DNA of 64,000 nt from Rapana venosa (lineage: Eukaryota; Mollusca; Gastropoda; Neogastropoda; Muricidae): the NCBI GenBank assembly GCA_028751875.1, contig CM054140.1:45891395-45955394 (forward strand), read 5' to 3'. The notes under the pieces were generated by a model. The model was given only the letters and a program-made list of their open reading frames with translations. It was not told the origin of the DNA and searched no databases. The position numbers and the translations under genes were made by a program. Of the stretch, positions 46,000 to 57,800 are shown piece after piece (the first letter of the stretch is position 1; each line of letters begins with the position of its first letter).

Positions 46000-46905
46000 T
46001 CATTTTTGGAAGACAGGCGCAAATCATTCTAAAGTGAGCTGGTCTGCGATAATATTTCTCAGGAATATATTCTTTTCTTAAAATGGGCTTCATCCTCTTT
46101 ATCAAGTCTACACATAGGACATATCAAGTTTTTCTCATCTTTCCTATATCTTTGACTATGAACTGTTATTTCCGAGATTTCCGAGACACCAAATCTAAAT
46201 TTAGTCAGCGCACATCTCATTTCAATATATGGTTCTGTAAGGTTATTTATTTTCAAAAGCTGAAAATCAATCGATATTCTCAGTATGACTGGTCCATTCT
46301 TGCACCTGCAATCTATTATGCGCTGCTTAAAACAAATAAAAAACTTTTGATACAACCTACGCCCTGATTATTCCTACACACATGAAAACCTACAACTATC
46401 TAAACACTTGCGGATATTGTTGCCCAAGTTATTTTACCTCGAGCTGTCTAATCAACTAGTGTTTTATAAGCTTGGGCAGGTAGTCTCCCTTCATGCATAC
46501 TGACTAATTTTAACCAATATTTTATACATTTAATATACGAGTTTAAATATATTGGAAATCTTCCAAGGTCACCATAGACTAAATCATTTGGAGTTCTTTT
46601 ATCAACAAACAAAAAATGCTTCATCATAGTTCATGGCAAAACTGCGCAATTTTTCAATTTCCCACCCTGCTTGAAAGGCCCAGATTTCAGCACCATACTG
46701 AACTATTGGCTGAATCTGCGAATCAAATAACCTAAAAAATAAACATGCAGAATTATTTTCAAACTTATATAACAAAACGCAATATATTCATAACATTAAC
46801 AGCACACTTTCCTTTGCTAACAAGATCTTGACAAGCAAGGGAAAAACTTAGTTTGGTAGAAAAGTAGATACCCAAGTATTTATATGCATTCACAATAATT
46901 GATAA
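46000..46905 (-). mobile_element. LINE 3' fragment
   Basis: Minus strand. Near 46745-46610 one frame reads LFDSQIQPIVQYGAEIWAFQ and continues GWEIEKLRSFAMNY. Further on (46355-46059) come EMRCALTKFRFGVSEIS and a Cys/His cluster CPMCRLDKEDEAHF. These match the C-terminal half of the LINE family at 18365-23760 (LFDSQIEPMLMYEEDIWGLF there). Frames are broken. It is the same strand as the elongase, in the 5' intron. Confidence 0.75.
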
Positions 46906-47486
46906 CTTTAGAATTTCCCTTTGTTGGAAGGTTCTGGGGAGGGGATATTAGGGATGTTAGGACACTGGCACTCCACACTCAAAGGAATGATGTGAGGCCA
47001 CGCAGGGGTGTTATGGTAACCTTTTATTTTTATCTACCAAACAACACACCTGAAACAAAGATAAAATTCAGGTAACTACTCTATCCATATTTAACTAGGT
47101 ACTCATAATGAATGAAAGGCATACACAGCAAATAGCTATATCAGTTGTCTAGCCGAATGTAAGAAAACCAAATTCCTTTCATCACTCACACCAAAATACC
47201 AAGTTAATCCTAGGGAACCAATAGAGATATACAGTTGTAAATCAGACAACCAAAGACTACAAAACAACTAGGGAAATCCTTTCCAATACTCCCAACTGAC
47301 ATTATCCTAATAATGTCCACAGAACTTAGTCTCTACTTAGATCTTTCACAACACTGGCTCCTATTCATAATGGATATTGAGCAGGAGAGAGAGAGAGAGA
47401 GAGAGAGAGAGGAGGAGGGGGGGGGGGGGGAGGAGAGGAGAGAGAGAGGGGGGGGGGGGAGGAGGGATGAGAGCAGGAACAATGAT

Positions 47487-47575
<89 letters not shown>

Positions 47576-48775
47576 AGGCACAATCTAGTATGTCACAAAA
47601 CCACACACAAATTAACCACTTTTGACACAAATGAATAACCATACACAAAGTCACACCTTTTACCAGGGCAATTTCTATAAGGGCCTAGCTAGGCCTAGTC
47701 CTGTACTTCATTCAAGTCTAACCTTCAAGTCTTCAACTCTTTTAGTTTTAGCAGTCAACTCTTATCTCAATTCAACTTTACAAATGATGATTACTTACTC
47801 ATGAAATCCCACTTTTAACATGAACATCCAATTAAGGAATAAATCCAAGATCACACAATTAAATATTAAAAGTCTCATGACTTTAGCCAACATTCATGTG
47901 TAAAGCAACTACACTCACTTTCACTGGACCAGATCACAAAGCAATCAATAATTATTATATTCAGTTAATACACACAGCCTGAAATCCACTCCTTGACTTA
48001 CTCTCAGCTTAGTCACAAACACTATAATTATGACATCAACATTAGCATCAATAAATCTCTATAACCAACAACCAACTGCTACATCAATAAAAGAAGAGAA
48101 TTCTCACTTACAGCTCAAACAGAAGAAACACCCAGAAGAACCCACTACTTTGTCACCAGACAGCACACAAAATAATGGCTTTGAAAACACCATAGGCCTA
48201 GGCTACATCCTGTTACAGTTTAGTGGCAGGGCTGATTCCCACTGACCAATGGACCTACTTGGAGACAGATTCTAACCAATCCTAAATATGCCTTGGAGTC
48301 AGCTGACAAACAAACATTTTTAGAAACTAAGATCCTCCAATAGTCTAGCTAGGCCTACACCACAAGAGAGAAGGAGAAGCAGGGGCATGAAGAGGGGGGA
48401 GGGATGAAGAGGGTGGGGGATGGATGAAGAATGGGGGGAGGGGGGTGATGTGTGGGTGTGGTCTGGGTGGTTACACCATCTTTAACCAGTTGAAGTGTTT
48501 ACCTGCAGTGACTGCCCCACTCCAACCACAAAGCCACAGACAGTTTGGGGACTAGGACAGGGCTTAACTGGTTCCAGGTAACCAACAGAGACCCACACCT
48601 ACTTAGGATGGTTGACATCATCTCAGAGCAGCCTTCAACAAGGGACAGAGGAAATACCAACAAGATCCTACCTCACCTCTTGGTGAAGCAGTACAAACAA
48701 CTCAGTGTGCAATGCTTTAACAGTTCAAAACATGTCTTGCTCTGTTCAGTGCAGACTACTCCTGTGAGATAGTGT
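46906..48775. other. No gene recognised; GA and G tracts
   Basis: Compound GA/G-rich region at 47383-47575, and GATGAAGAGGG-type repeats at 48388-48450. AT-rich unassigned sequence between. Confidence 0.6.
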
Positions 48776-48792
48776 GTGAGAGAGAGAGAGAG

Positions 48793-48834
<42 letters not shown>

Positions 48835-48841
48835 TGAGTGT

Positions 48842-48907
<66 letters not shown>

Positions 48908-48930
48908 GTGGTGTAGTGTAGTGTGTGTGT
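48776..48930. repeat. (GA)n then (GT)n array
   Basis: GA repeats at 48776-48835, GT repeats from about 48839 to 48906, then GTGTAGT. Confidence 0.95.
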
Positions 48931-49639
48931 CTTCAATTTTGTCTTCACTTAAAGTGATATTAGACGATGGAGGCAGGGGGGGATGGGGGGGGGGGAGGGG
49001 AACATAATGAGATAAGGGCTTTAAGTAGAATAGATACGTGTTGGTATGAATGCACATATAAAGATTATTCCAATCTATATAAATAGTATGTTGCAAAAAA
49101 CATGGCATAGAACTACAAAAATTAACAAAAACCCACAACAATTGAAAAATACTCTAATGTTGGAAAACAAACAATTTTGAACTACTTGTAGCGGCAGCTG
49201 TGAAACAAGCAAAATGTAGATTCCCACGACCATACTTTACAAAAAAGAGAATACTGGGGATTGCAACAGAGACAAGGCTATCTCACATAATAACTCTGGA
49301 TTGGTTAAAACTTCCTGCAGAGACTTATCTTGAAATGATGGTAAAAACGTGTGAGTGTGTTGTTGTTGACTTCAATTTTACGTCTGTTCACTTTTAGTGA
49401 TATTAGACGAGGGGGAACAAATGGAGGGGTGGATGTCTTATTTACAACAACAAAAATAGAAGAAAAAAAATAATAAAAAAAATTAGCTCCCCCCCCCCCC
49501 CCCAAAAAAAAAAAAAAAAAAAACCCAACAACCCAACACCAACCATGCTTTTACAAAAAAATCACATAAAGAAACTTGGCAATGCAACAGGAATTATAAA
49601 AACCTAAAAACATGTCATTAACATTAATGCAACTATAAC
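48931..49639. other. No gene; two copies of a GT-linked motif
   Basis: CTTCAATTTT then CACTT..AGTGATATTAGACGA occurs at about 48931-48967 and 49370-49412. Poly-C/poly-A stretch at 49489-49523 and a G-rich tract at 48977-48998. Confidence 0.6.
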
Positions 49640-50118
49640 AAATGTCCTAAGGGACTGCGATAAAGGCCTTTCACAATATCAAATGCCAGTTTTAAATTAT
49701 TGAATATGCTGGTAAGGGAATTTTCAGAAAAATGGGGCATGAAAGGTTTTACACTCTGGCAGTCAAAAAGTATATGAGTATTGGTGATATTCTCACCACA
49801 AAAGACATTTACCATTTTTGCTGAATTTGGTTATCAATGCATTTAATTTCATTCTATAAAAAAAAGCAGTTATTCTTCTTGACGTAAAAACATTTACACA
49901 ATCCGTTGAATGGTTCACGACTGTTAAATTATCTGTGTTAATTGCAGTTCTAGTTAAAGATCTATCATTTTGCTGATTAGTTTCGGTGACCTTTCTCCAT
50001 GATTTTTGTTCTAGTAAGCTGTACCCCTCTTTTAAGGATAGAGGCACATGCAATTCTATTGCATCCCGTTCATGTTTTGCACCTTTTTTGGCAGCTCTAT
50101 CCGCCCACTCATTTGGAA
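49640..50118 (-). pseudogene. LINE RNase H and C-terminal fragment
   Basis: Minus strand, from about 50118: FPNEWADRAAKKGAKHERDA matches the end of a LINE-type RNase H domain (GNE-ADRAAK signature with its Asp). A basic linker, the segment SRRITAFFYRMKLNALITKF and, in another frame, NVFCGENITNTHILFDCQSV follow, the last being the terminal Cys/His region. LINEs with RNase H belong to the I, R1, Tad and LOA groups, so this is a separate lineage from the CR1/L2-like copies. Cut off by a GT/GC microsatellite (50124-50220). Confidence 0.7.
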
Positions 50119-50727
50119 AGAATCCAGTGTGAGTGTGTGTGCGCACGCATGTGTGTGTGTGCGCGCACGTGCATGCGTGTGCACGAGTGTGTGTGTGTGT
50201 GTGTGTGTGCGCATGTGTGTACAAAAAGGTGTGTACAAATGCATACAAGCAAGTGTATTGACATATGTGGCAAAAGTACATGTGCTTACATATACAATAC
50301 ATGAATGTGTGTGTGTCAGTATCTATACAAAGACTGCCTATCAAATCCTTTCTACATATTCTACCACAAAGACACCTCACAGGCACTGCTCCAACAAAAC
50401 AGAAAGCAAATCTTGCAAGTTTCTAAACAACATGATATACACATTTCCTTTCCCCTTCGCAGTGCCTGTTTAGTTCATTCATTTGCAGAGAGGGGAGCAT
50501 GGTTGGAACTCGACTGTAGGAAAAACATCACTACACAGCCAAGCCAAAACACAAAAAAACAACCCCACCAAAAACAAAAAACAAAAAAAGCCAGTAAAAA
50601 AGAAATAGGTAGCTCAAATTCAAAGAGGCTTTCCTGGCTTGGCTTCTCTAATGCACACTGAGGCAGCAGCTGCACACAACATTCCAGTCACATGCAATTA
50701 TGGTTGGCCGGGCTGTTGATATATCCT
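50119..50727. other. GT/GCGCATGC repeat and unassigned DNA
   Basis: Alternating GT/GC sequence at 50124-50220; A-rich at 50540-50610. No gene. Confidence 0.7.
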
Positions 50728-51030
50728 CCTTCTTTGTCAAACGCTCAGAGAGCAACTATGAGCGAAAGTGCACTGATTAAGTTGGGCCCAGAGCATCCGA
50801 CTTCATCGTGGGAGAGAATTGTTATCTTTTAAGTCTTTCTGAGAAAAAGGCAGGAGAATGGACCAAGAAGGTAGAGAAATATAGACCAGAAAGAAGGAGG
50901 TGACAGGAAGAACGGGAACATGACAAAACCAAAGAGAGGGTAGAAAAAAAAGAGAGAATTTCTAGCACAGAATTTCCAGAAGGCAGGGATGCTTTTTATA
51001 CTGACAAGCCCCCAGCATCCCCACGGGGGA
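50728..51030 (+). repeat. Dispersed repeat family Z, copy 3
   Basis: CAGAGAGCAACTATGAGCGA, GAGAGAATTGTTATCTTTTA, GGCAGGAGAATGGACCAAGA, GAGGTGACAGGAAGAA, GCACAGAATTTCCAGAAGG and a CATCCCCACGGGG end. Confidence 0.8.
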
Positions 51031-52634
51031 GGGTGTCGATATGAGAAATGCGAGAAAATTTGGTTCTAATCTGGGCTTGTTTTGCTTCGTCACAAAGGCA
51101 CTTTGCTGAGAAACCTCTGAAGACTTAGTTATTACTTTCTCCACCTATTCAGTGGAGTTTTCATCAATTCTGATGTTAACACTGACCTCTCCAAAGAAAA
51201 ATATTCAGACCCATTTTATATTAAACACAGCACTGAAAGAATAATATTAGATCTGCTGACTGTTGTTATGTTAAGCTTTGTCGTGTAACTGACAGTAAAA
51301 GAGAAGAGTCAATCTCGATGTTTAACCACTTGGAACACCGTCACCTAACAGTCAGTTGTGTTAAATTCACAGTAGCATGGAAAGGTTACGTCCACTGCCT
51401 CCAGCTAAGGAAGTTTCTCCGTTTCCCTTTAACATGTGAATGATGTAATGACCATTTAACATCACTGCTCGTCTGTTCCAGTATCTTTTAGATCTGCACA
51501 ACTCTATTGCTGCTTTCAAAAACTAGTTATTATGAATGAGAATAAGACGGTGCCCATTTTTAGTTTAATCTGCGTTTAGTTCAATTTACACATTTCATGC
51601 TAAGTAATGAATTAATGTTTTTGCAGACCGTAGTTATACATGTGGGTTTTTTCACTTTAGTCAATTTTCACTGTGAAGAGTGTAACAGTGCATCTGGCTG
51701 CATCTCTGATAAAATGTAATTATACACACTGTCACTGATGTTAGAATGATTAATCAAATATAAAGCCAACTTTCATACTATCCAGCCATATGTGACATAG
51801 CCACAGCTATTCCTTGGCCACAGTTGCACAGGGATGGTCTTCAACTCCTACTAATGGGCTCGTTTTGCTACATGTGTATCCCTTTTTATGGAAACTACAT
51901 GAAACCTAAAAGCACTATGTTCCATATCACTGGACAAAAAAGCAAGAAATTGTCTATATTCTTAGCTTGACACTGGTGGTCATAATGATCCTTAAATAAA
52001 TATAACTGAAAGGATTGGAAAAAAACAACACTTTATACTATTCCTTTATTCTAAAATACCAAACACATGGGGCAAAAACTGTCACCTAACATCACGAGAT
52101 CGCCGGTCATGTATAAGTGGCATCATTTCAAATGCTGCTTGCTACCTCCTACCTCCATGCCTGATGAACATGTTACACAGCAGTGCTGGGAAGGGGAAAA
52201 GCCAGGACCGCCAGGAGGGGGGGGGAGGGGGGGGAGGGGGGGGGGGGGGGGGAGGGGGCAATAACATATATTGGAGCAGGTGTGCACAAGTGATACATGT
52301 GATACATATGAATCTGCTTTCTTTTCTGAGAAAACAAAACCATATGCAGATGTAAAAGTAAACAAAATACATTGCAAAAGCTAGAGCTATAAAAACCACT
52401 CTTAATGAAAATTTATTTAAAAGTCTGGAAATAAGACTATGTACTGGACATTGCCACTCCAAACCAAGTCATGTAACCAAATTTCATCAAATATCTTTGT
52501 TGTAGAAGAGCAGTCTTTGAAGGAGTCTATCAGAAACTGGAAATATCATGACAATTGACAGTTATATAAAACCTTCTCCTTCAAACCAAACTGATTACCC
52601 ATAAATACACTTTTTTGTGTTTTTGGTTGGGGGT

Positions 52635-52666
<32 letters not shown>

Positions 52667-52712
52667 AAGCAATATTTTGTTCCCAGAGAGATGTGTGTGT
52701 GTGTGTGTGTGT

Positions 52713-52750
<38 letters not shown>

Positions 52751-52758
52751 GTGTGTGT

Positions 52759-52795
<37 letters not shown>

Positions 52796-53514
52796 ACATA
52801 TGTATGTATGTCTTTTGTCTATGCTGAGTAAGAACTGGAAAACTAATCAATGGCCAACTCAAATATCAATACCTGTGAAACTGATATTCCTGCAAAACCG
52901 GATACTGATATACAAAGACTTAGTCAATACCATTTTTTCCCCACTTGGAAATTCTACTCCATTTTCTTTCCAAACCATTTTGACATGAGCGTAGGTGTGT
53001 GTGTGCTTGTGTGTGCATGCGCATGTGTGTGTGTATGTTTGTGTGTACGTGCATATGTATGTATGCATGCATATGTGTGTGTATTTTTGTTATCTGTCAC
53101 CGTGTCAAAGTGAATGTGCATGAGTATTTTGTATGAACCTAAATAAGAAAAAAATAGATAAATAAACAGACAAAAACAGAAGAGTAAGCTCTGGATGAAA
53201 AGTATTAACTTTGTGTGACACCAATTTGGACTTTCAGTCACAGAATTTTCACCAACAAGCAGGCAATGAGATCAAATTGGTGAAAAGACTGCAAGATATC
53301 TAAAGGAAAAAAACCTAAACAAATACATATCACAAAATCAATCTAGAGCAATAATGGATCAGAAGCCAAAAAGGAAATCAATAACTGGAAACATGAATAA
53401 GAAATCAATACCACAAAGAAAAAGCTACAATCGCTATAAAAATATTAGATCACAGAAACTGAGAAAGGACAAAAAAAGTAATCTGTCATGTGCTTAGAGA
53501 TTTTTATTTTGGGG
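51031..53514. other. No gene recognised; G-runs and microsatellites
   Basis: G-rich tract 52217-52257, 31 uninterrupted G at 52635-52665, (GT)n at 52690-52758, (TCTG)n at 52760-52792, GT/GCATG alternations at 52995-53085. No coding segment. Confidence 0.7.
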
Positions 53515-53620
53515 GGGTACCTCGACTAGAGCTATGAGGTTCCCTAATGGTGAGATTTTCCATATGTGACTGTTTACCCACCATTAAGGTAGCAGCATTC
53601 TGACTTCAGGGAAGTTCAGA
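53515..53620 (-). repeat. Dispersed repeat family W, copy 6
   Basis: Reverse complement of family W: CTAGAGCTATGAGGTTCC, ATGGTGAGATTTTCCATATG and CCACCATTAAGGTAGC. Confidence 0.7.
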
Positions 53621-53740
53621 AATGAAACTGAATATTTGATAGACTGGACCCAAAAGATACCATTTCAAACATCAAAGATGAAACACTTATTTTCCATTTG
53701 AAACTGAGAAAAAAACAAAAGCACTATCAAAAAAGGTGAT

Positions 53741-53830
53741 AGTAATGATAATAATAATAATGGAATTTATATAGTACTATATTTTGCAAAGAAAAGTCAA
53801 AGCGCTTGCATTCAACCTATTCTTACACAG
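53741..53830 (-). repeat. CR1/L2-like 3' tail fragment
   Basis: On the minus strand: TGAATGCAAGCGCTTTGAC, then ATATAAATTCCA and (TTA)n. Confidence 0.75.
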
Positions 53831-55122
53831 TCATAACCTTTGTGAAAGATTCAAAACACTGATAAAATCATTCAGAAAATTAAACACAGAAAAGCACTGT
53901 AAAATGTCTGATGTACTTTGCACAAGACCAAAGACTCAGGTCACAAACTGACAAAGTGCAGAGTTGTGCGCCTTTCCCATTTTTTCAGCTAAAACCTACA
54001 AGATTTACTTGGCTACAGGTCATGGTGATGCTATTTTCCTAGAATTATGGTCAACACATTCCTTTTCGATCCAGGATAATTTTGAAACATAGCACTTAGA
54101 CAGTACACCAGGATGCATGTGCTTTTATTTGTTACCCATTCCTACCAGTGTACAATGGCCTTTCTCTGAAAGGTGGAAAAAGATATGTGTGCTTGATTAT
54201 CTGCATATCAATATCATGGTCACAGACCTTTATTTGAAATCTGGAAGATGGCTAATGTCTGCACAAATAGTGAAATCCTTTTTTATAAAAAAAAAAAGAA
54301 GTTTTTTCCCCAACCTGGCTACCTAGTGATAACAGATTTTAAAAGTAACAGAGACTGTATGAGCTGTAAAACTAAAACATGATTCCAGTAGGCCTACCAA
54401 AGGATCACTCTTGTGGAGCAAAGATGGCAAAGACACAGGACAAAAATATCTCCATAAAATGTCAATAACTTAAATCAATTAGATTATGCTGATCAAGGGG
54501 AGGGCAGTCACCATCATAAAAAAAAGCCTTGAAAACTGCATATTATAACAAATAAAAGGAGGGTGCTTGCCTACTATATCTTTTCAATGCTCAAAGATGC
54601 TGCTGTGCATGGTGTAAAACGTATGGTTCTGGGGCAATAGCACACCACACACAAAAATGGGGGGGGGGGGGCACGCTAAATGGTCACCTAAATGGCCACT
54701 GGCCACCGCCTATCGCAATGGCCGGTCTTATGGCTGCATCTGACGTTCTATGACGATTCGCCACAATTATAAAATAATCTTAAGCTACATCTTGATCAAA
54801 ATATATCGTTGACTGATTCAAGTAAAAGCGATTCTAAGCAACTCGATTCACGGTAACCAAGCATAATTTGGTATTACTACTGCCACAAGTGATATATGCC
54901 CTTTGTAAAATCCATCTAGATGGGCCATCGATCGTCTGTGCATCAATCTTGGCGGTTCTGATTTTCTTCCAGAATTCTAGCCTAACCTACAGATCTACTG
55001 TCTTCTTGGTTTAAGAACAAGGGTTCTTGAGATCATCATTTGGTCTACATGAATTATTCAATCAAACGGCTCACACACTCAAGCGATCTCGATTTAATGA
55101 ATTGAAATGCATTGGATCTTAC
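53831..55122. other. No gene; degraded SINE1 piece and G-run
   Basis: About 54115-54190 is a degraded minus-strand SINE1 match (TACCAGTGTACAATGGCC). G-run at 54659-54671. Otherwise non-repetitive. Confidence 0.5.
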
Positions 55123-55245
55123 CTGAATCAAACCCAAGGCAAAACAAATCAACGTTTGCAGTCTTCACTGGCAATTTGATAGCCTCAGCATCAAGCAGGC
55201 TTGGTAACGATCGATGTTCCTGCCTGCCGCTGAATGAATCGAACT
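55123..55245 (-). other. ELOVL2/5: Candidate 5' leader exon of the elongase
   Basis: On the minus strand a TATA-like box is followed by non-repetitive sequence ending in GATTCAG|GTAAGA, a consensus donor at 55123. Spliced to 38686, the frame of the elongase ATG has a TGA stop within this exon and no ATG, so the exon would be untranslated. An upstream ATG at 55249 opens 42 codons, but that frame hits TGA right after the junction. Its inclusion depends on the true start site. No transcript evidence is available. Confidence 0.4.
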
Positions 55246-55267
55246 TCATGCGCAGACACTCAGCTCA

Positions 55268-55275
55268 TTATTATA
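55268..55275 (-). promoter_or_regulatory. TATA-like box upstream of candidate leader exon
   Basis: TATAATAA on the minus strand, placing a start site around 55245 by usual spacing. Not proof of a promoter in an AT-rich region. Confidence 0.3.
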
Positions 55276-55640
55276 GCTTAAGGTGAAGGTCATAATTCAA
55301 CCAATCAAATCCTAAGATATCATGGCGCGACCTAAGCTGACCTCGAAAAAGGGTCAAAGTTAGCCACGTGGTAATAATTAGCACGATTTCTTCGATTGTC
55401 ATTTCTCCATCTGTCTGTATTTTATAGTCTGATAGGACGGACAAGGTGAGGTGAGGGAAGCAAGTGTGAACTTGTATTTAGTATAAGAATGATAAGGTGT
55501 ATCCCTAAAACAAAGACACACAACACTGGCGGCCATACCGCGGAACAAACGTGCATTCGTGGTTGTGCGCACGTGCTGTGTGATGTGTTGACATTACAAC
55601 AGTAGCTAATAACTCAAAACGCGATGGCAAAACCGACAAA

Positions 55641-55680
55641 TGATATGCGGCAATAGAGGCTGATATGCGGCAATAGAGGC
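55641..55680. repeat. 20-bp perfect tandem duplication
   Basis: TGATATGCGGCAATAGAGGC twice, then TGATA. Confidence 0.95.
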
Positions 55681-55984
55681 TGATAACTTTAACTTAATCT
55701 AGTAACCTTTAGTCAACTAAGGGAGGGGATATTCCCAGAACTGAACCAGCTCTTATGCGGAAATTTCTCAGAAAATGGTTTCAGTGTGAAAATGCTGATG
55801 CATCACAATGCGTTATGTCATGTTTCAGATGTCGTTAAAACACCCACCCCTACCGCTCCTCTGACCGCGGCCCCTGTCCCAGCTTCTGGTTTTCTAGTCA
55901 GTGGTAGAGCACAAGTCGGTACCTGTTCGGGTTTTTACAACCAGTCACCACATGCTGGCATGAATTACAACCCATTCTTGTTAA

Positions 55985-56094
55985 TGTGAACGGTTGCACT
56001 GTGTGAATGATATGAACGCAAGCGCTTTGATTTGTTCACTTTACACGATTCAGCGCTATACGAATTCCATATATCATCATCATTATTATTATTC
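55985..56094 (+). repeat. CR1/L2-like 3' tail, plus strand
   Basis: AACGCAAGCGCTTTGATTTG, GATTCAGCGCTATACGAATT, (ATC/ATT)n. It faces the minus-strand SINE2 tail 20 bp away, so the two form an inverted repeat. Confidence 0.8.
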
Positions 56095-56113
56095 CTCAAC
56101 ATATACCTGTATT

Positions 56114-56435
56114 TAATAATAATAATAATGTATGGAATTTATACAGCGCTGAATCTTGTAAAGCAACAAATCAAAGCGCTCAGATTTTATTTCATACCCC
56201 TTTAAGTCACGGCAGATTTCTCTCCGTGAAATTTGGGCTGCTCTCCCCGGGGAGAGCCGGAAGAACGCGTCGCCACTTTAGCGCTGCGCCACCCTTTCAC
56301 CCCTTTTTTTTTTTTTTTCTGCAGCTGTATTTGTTTCCCTATCAGAGTGGCTTTTTTCTAAGAATTTTGCCAGGGACAACTCTCTTGTTGCCGTGGGTTT
56401 TTTTACGTGCGTTAAATAATTACGTGTAACACACG

Positions 56436-56466
<31 letters not shown>

Positions 56467-56603
56467 TAGCGCCCAGACCACCACTCATGGTCTAATGGAT
56501 GGGGGGAAAATTTCCGGTCCAAACGGGGTATGAACCGCCGCACACTTCAGACCCGGACTTTTCGCTTTCTAGACAGGCGCGTTACCTCTAGACCACCGAT
56601 CCA
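56114..56603 (-). mobile_element. SINE2, full copy ending in a CR1/L2-like tail
   Basis: Minus strand. The tRNA-like head near 56603 has A box TGGTCTAGAGG and B box GGTTCATACCC. The body matches 26775-27180 (CCATTAGACCATGAGTGG, ATAAACCGAGGTCCCGTG, CACTCTGATAGGGAAACA), then a GC-rich stretch about 56220-56300. The 3' end (56114-56186) reads GCGCTTTGATTTGT, GATTCAGCGCTGTATAAATT, CCATACATTATTATTATT, the same 3' end as the LINE copies at 32684 and 39769. Confidence 0.85.
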
Positions 56604-56628
56604 CTATTTGAACTGCATGCACGTGGGA

Positions 56629-56653
56629 GGGGGGGGGGGGGGGGGGGGGGGGG
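56629..56653. repeat. Poly-G tract
   Basis: About 25 uninterrupted G. Confidence 0.95.
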
Positions 56654-56864
56654 AGGGAGGGATTTGACAGCACTAGGCAACAGTCTGCAATTTAAGCCCG
56701 ACTCTGAATTGAAACCGTTTTTATTAAAACGCTTTCTACAGGCCATCGTGTATGTCGCCGCCAAGACCTCATGAAACAGTCAGTGCAGAAACTCTGGGCT
56801 TCAGTTTCGGATTAGCTGTCTGACACCTATTGGCTGTATTGCCGGTGATAACCCTAGTGACGTG

Positions 56865-56869
<5 letters not shown>

Positions 56870-56919
<50 letters not shown>

Positions 56920-56937
56920 CACACACACACACACACA
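56870..56937. repeat. (CT)n and (CA)n microsatellite
   Basis: CT repeats to 56917 followed by CA repeats. Confidence 0.95.
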
Positions 56938-57132
56938 TACTCCAGTACTCGATCTTCTCAACACCTCAACCCCTACCCTGTTTTGCTCAGGCTAGCTTAG
57001 ACAGACAAAGCCTAATTTTTTTTAGACACCTTTAGAAGCCCCCAGCCACCTTAGCCAGTCCAGAGGATGTTGCCATGATACTACTTGCTTGTCATGCCAG
57101 AAATCAAGCCTATTACATTTCTCTTGTGTTCC

Positions 57133-57133
<1 letters not shown>

Positions 57134-57173
<40 letters not shown>
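57134..57173. repeat. Poly-C tract
   Basis: Forty uninterrupted C on the plus strand, followed by (CT)n at 57194-57211. Confidence 0.95.
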
Positions 57174-57175
<2 letters not shown>

Positions 57176-57347
57176 TCCCATTTTTCCAGCCCTTCTCTCT
57201 CTCTCTCTCTCCCACCCCTTCCGCACCGGTCAAATATCTTCAAAATGCAAAAAGGCTTTGATATGTGCACCAATTCACTCACTCATTTGCCAAGGAACAC
57301 ATTCACACCAATGGACGAGGTTTATCTACAATTCTTATCTTTGCTTC

Positions 57348-57412
57348 GAACCGGCTTCATAGACCCCTGGGATTGAATTCGAACGGTCTTAACCACTCGG
57401 CTATAGCGTCCG
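57348..57412 (-). mobile_element. tRNA-like SINE head
   Basis: Minus strand: GACGGACGCTATAGCCGAGT (A box TAGCCGAGTGG), GGTTAAGACCGTTCGAATTC, then B box-like GGTTCGAAGC. Same head type as 62130-62226. Confidence 0.6.
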
Positions 57413-57670
57413 TCGAATACACTATAGGCCTAATGGGTATCTTTGGGGCAATGCTCAGACTGTGAATGACACAGAATTTCACTGAATCGCCCGCAAAGGC
57501 AACTATATAGATCTATGAAGACAACATTACCAGGACAATTATCAGACACTATGTACAGACAAAACACCACACACACAAAACCCAACCGTAAACGGTCTTC
57601 ATAGACAACAACAACAACAGGTCAATTTTCATGTGACAATTCTATCCTACACTGAAGTCGCCTGCCTACC

Positions 57671-57800
57671 TGTGTTATTCTCCCTCTCCGTCATGTTCCG
57701 TCTGCTTCAAGGCAGTTCGAATGATATCCGGCCGTATCCCTACTCCTGTTGCAAGCCATGGCGTCGTAATGGCGGAAACGCTCTGCTGTAACTTCCCAAT
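57671..57800 (-). other. Alternative 5' leader exon candidate
   Basis: Minus strand: non-repetitive, CpG-containing sequence ending ACACAG|GTAGGC near 57670. It has two short upstream frames, one starting ATGGCTTGCAAC and one starting ATGACGGAG (9 codons to the junction). Spliced to 38686, the elongase frame has TGA here and no ATG, so it would also be untranslated. It could belong to a different gene. The 5' limit is unknown. Confidence 0.22.

Noticed and set aside
47313..47654. Arg-Glu and Ser-Leu rich frames
   Set aside because: Compound GA/G microsatellite.
55440..55460. A plus-strand divergent first exon ending in AAG|GTGAGG
   Set aside because: Only a donor-like string; no acceptor, open frame or partner exon was found.
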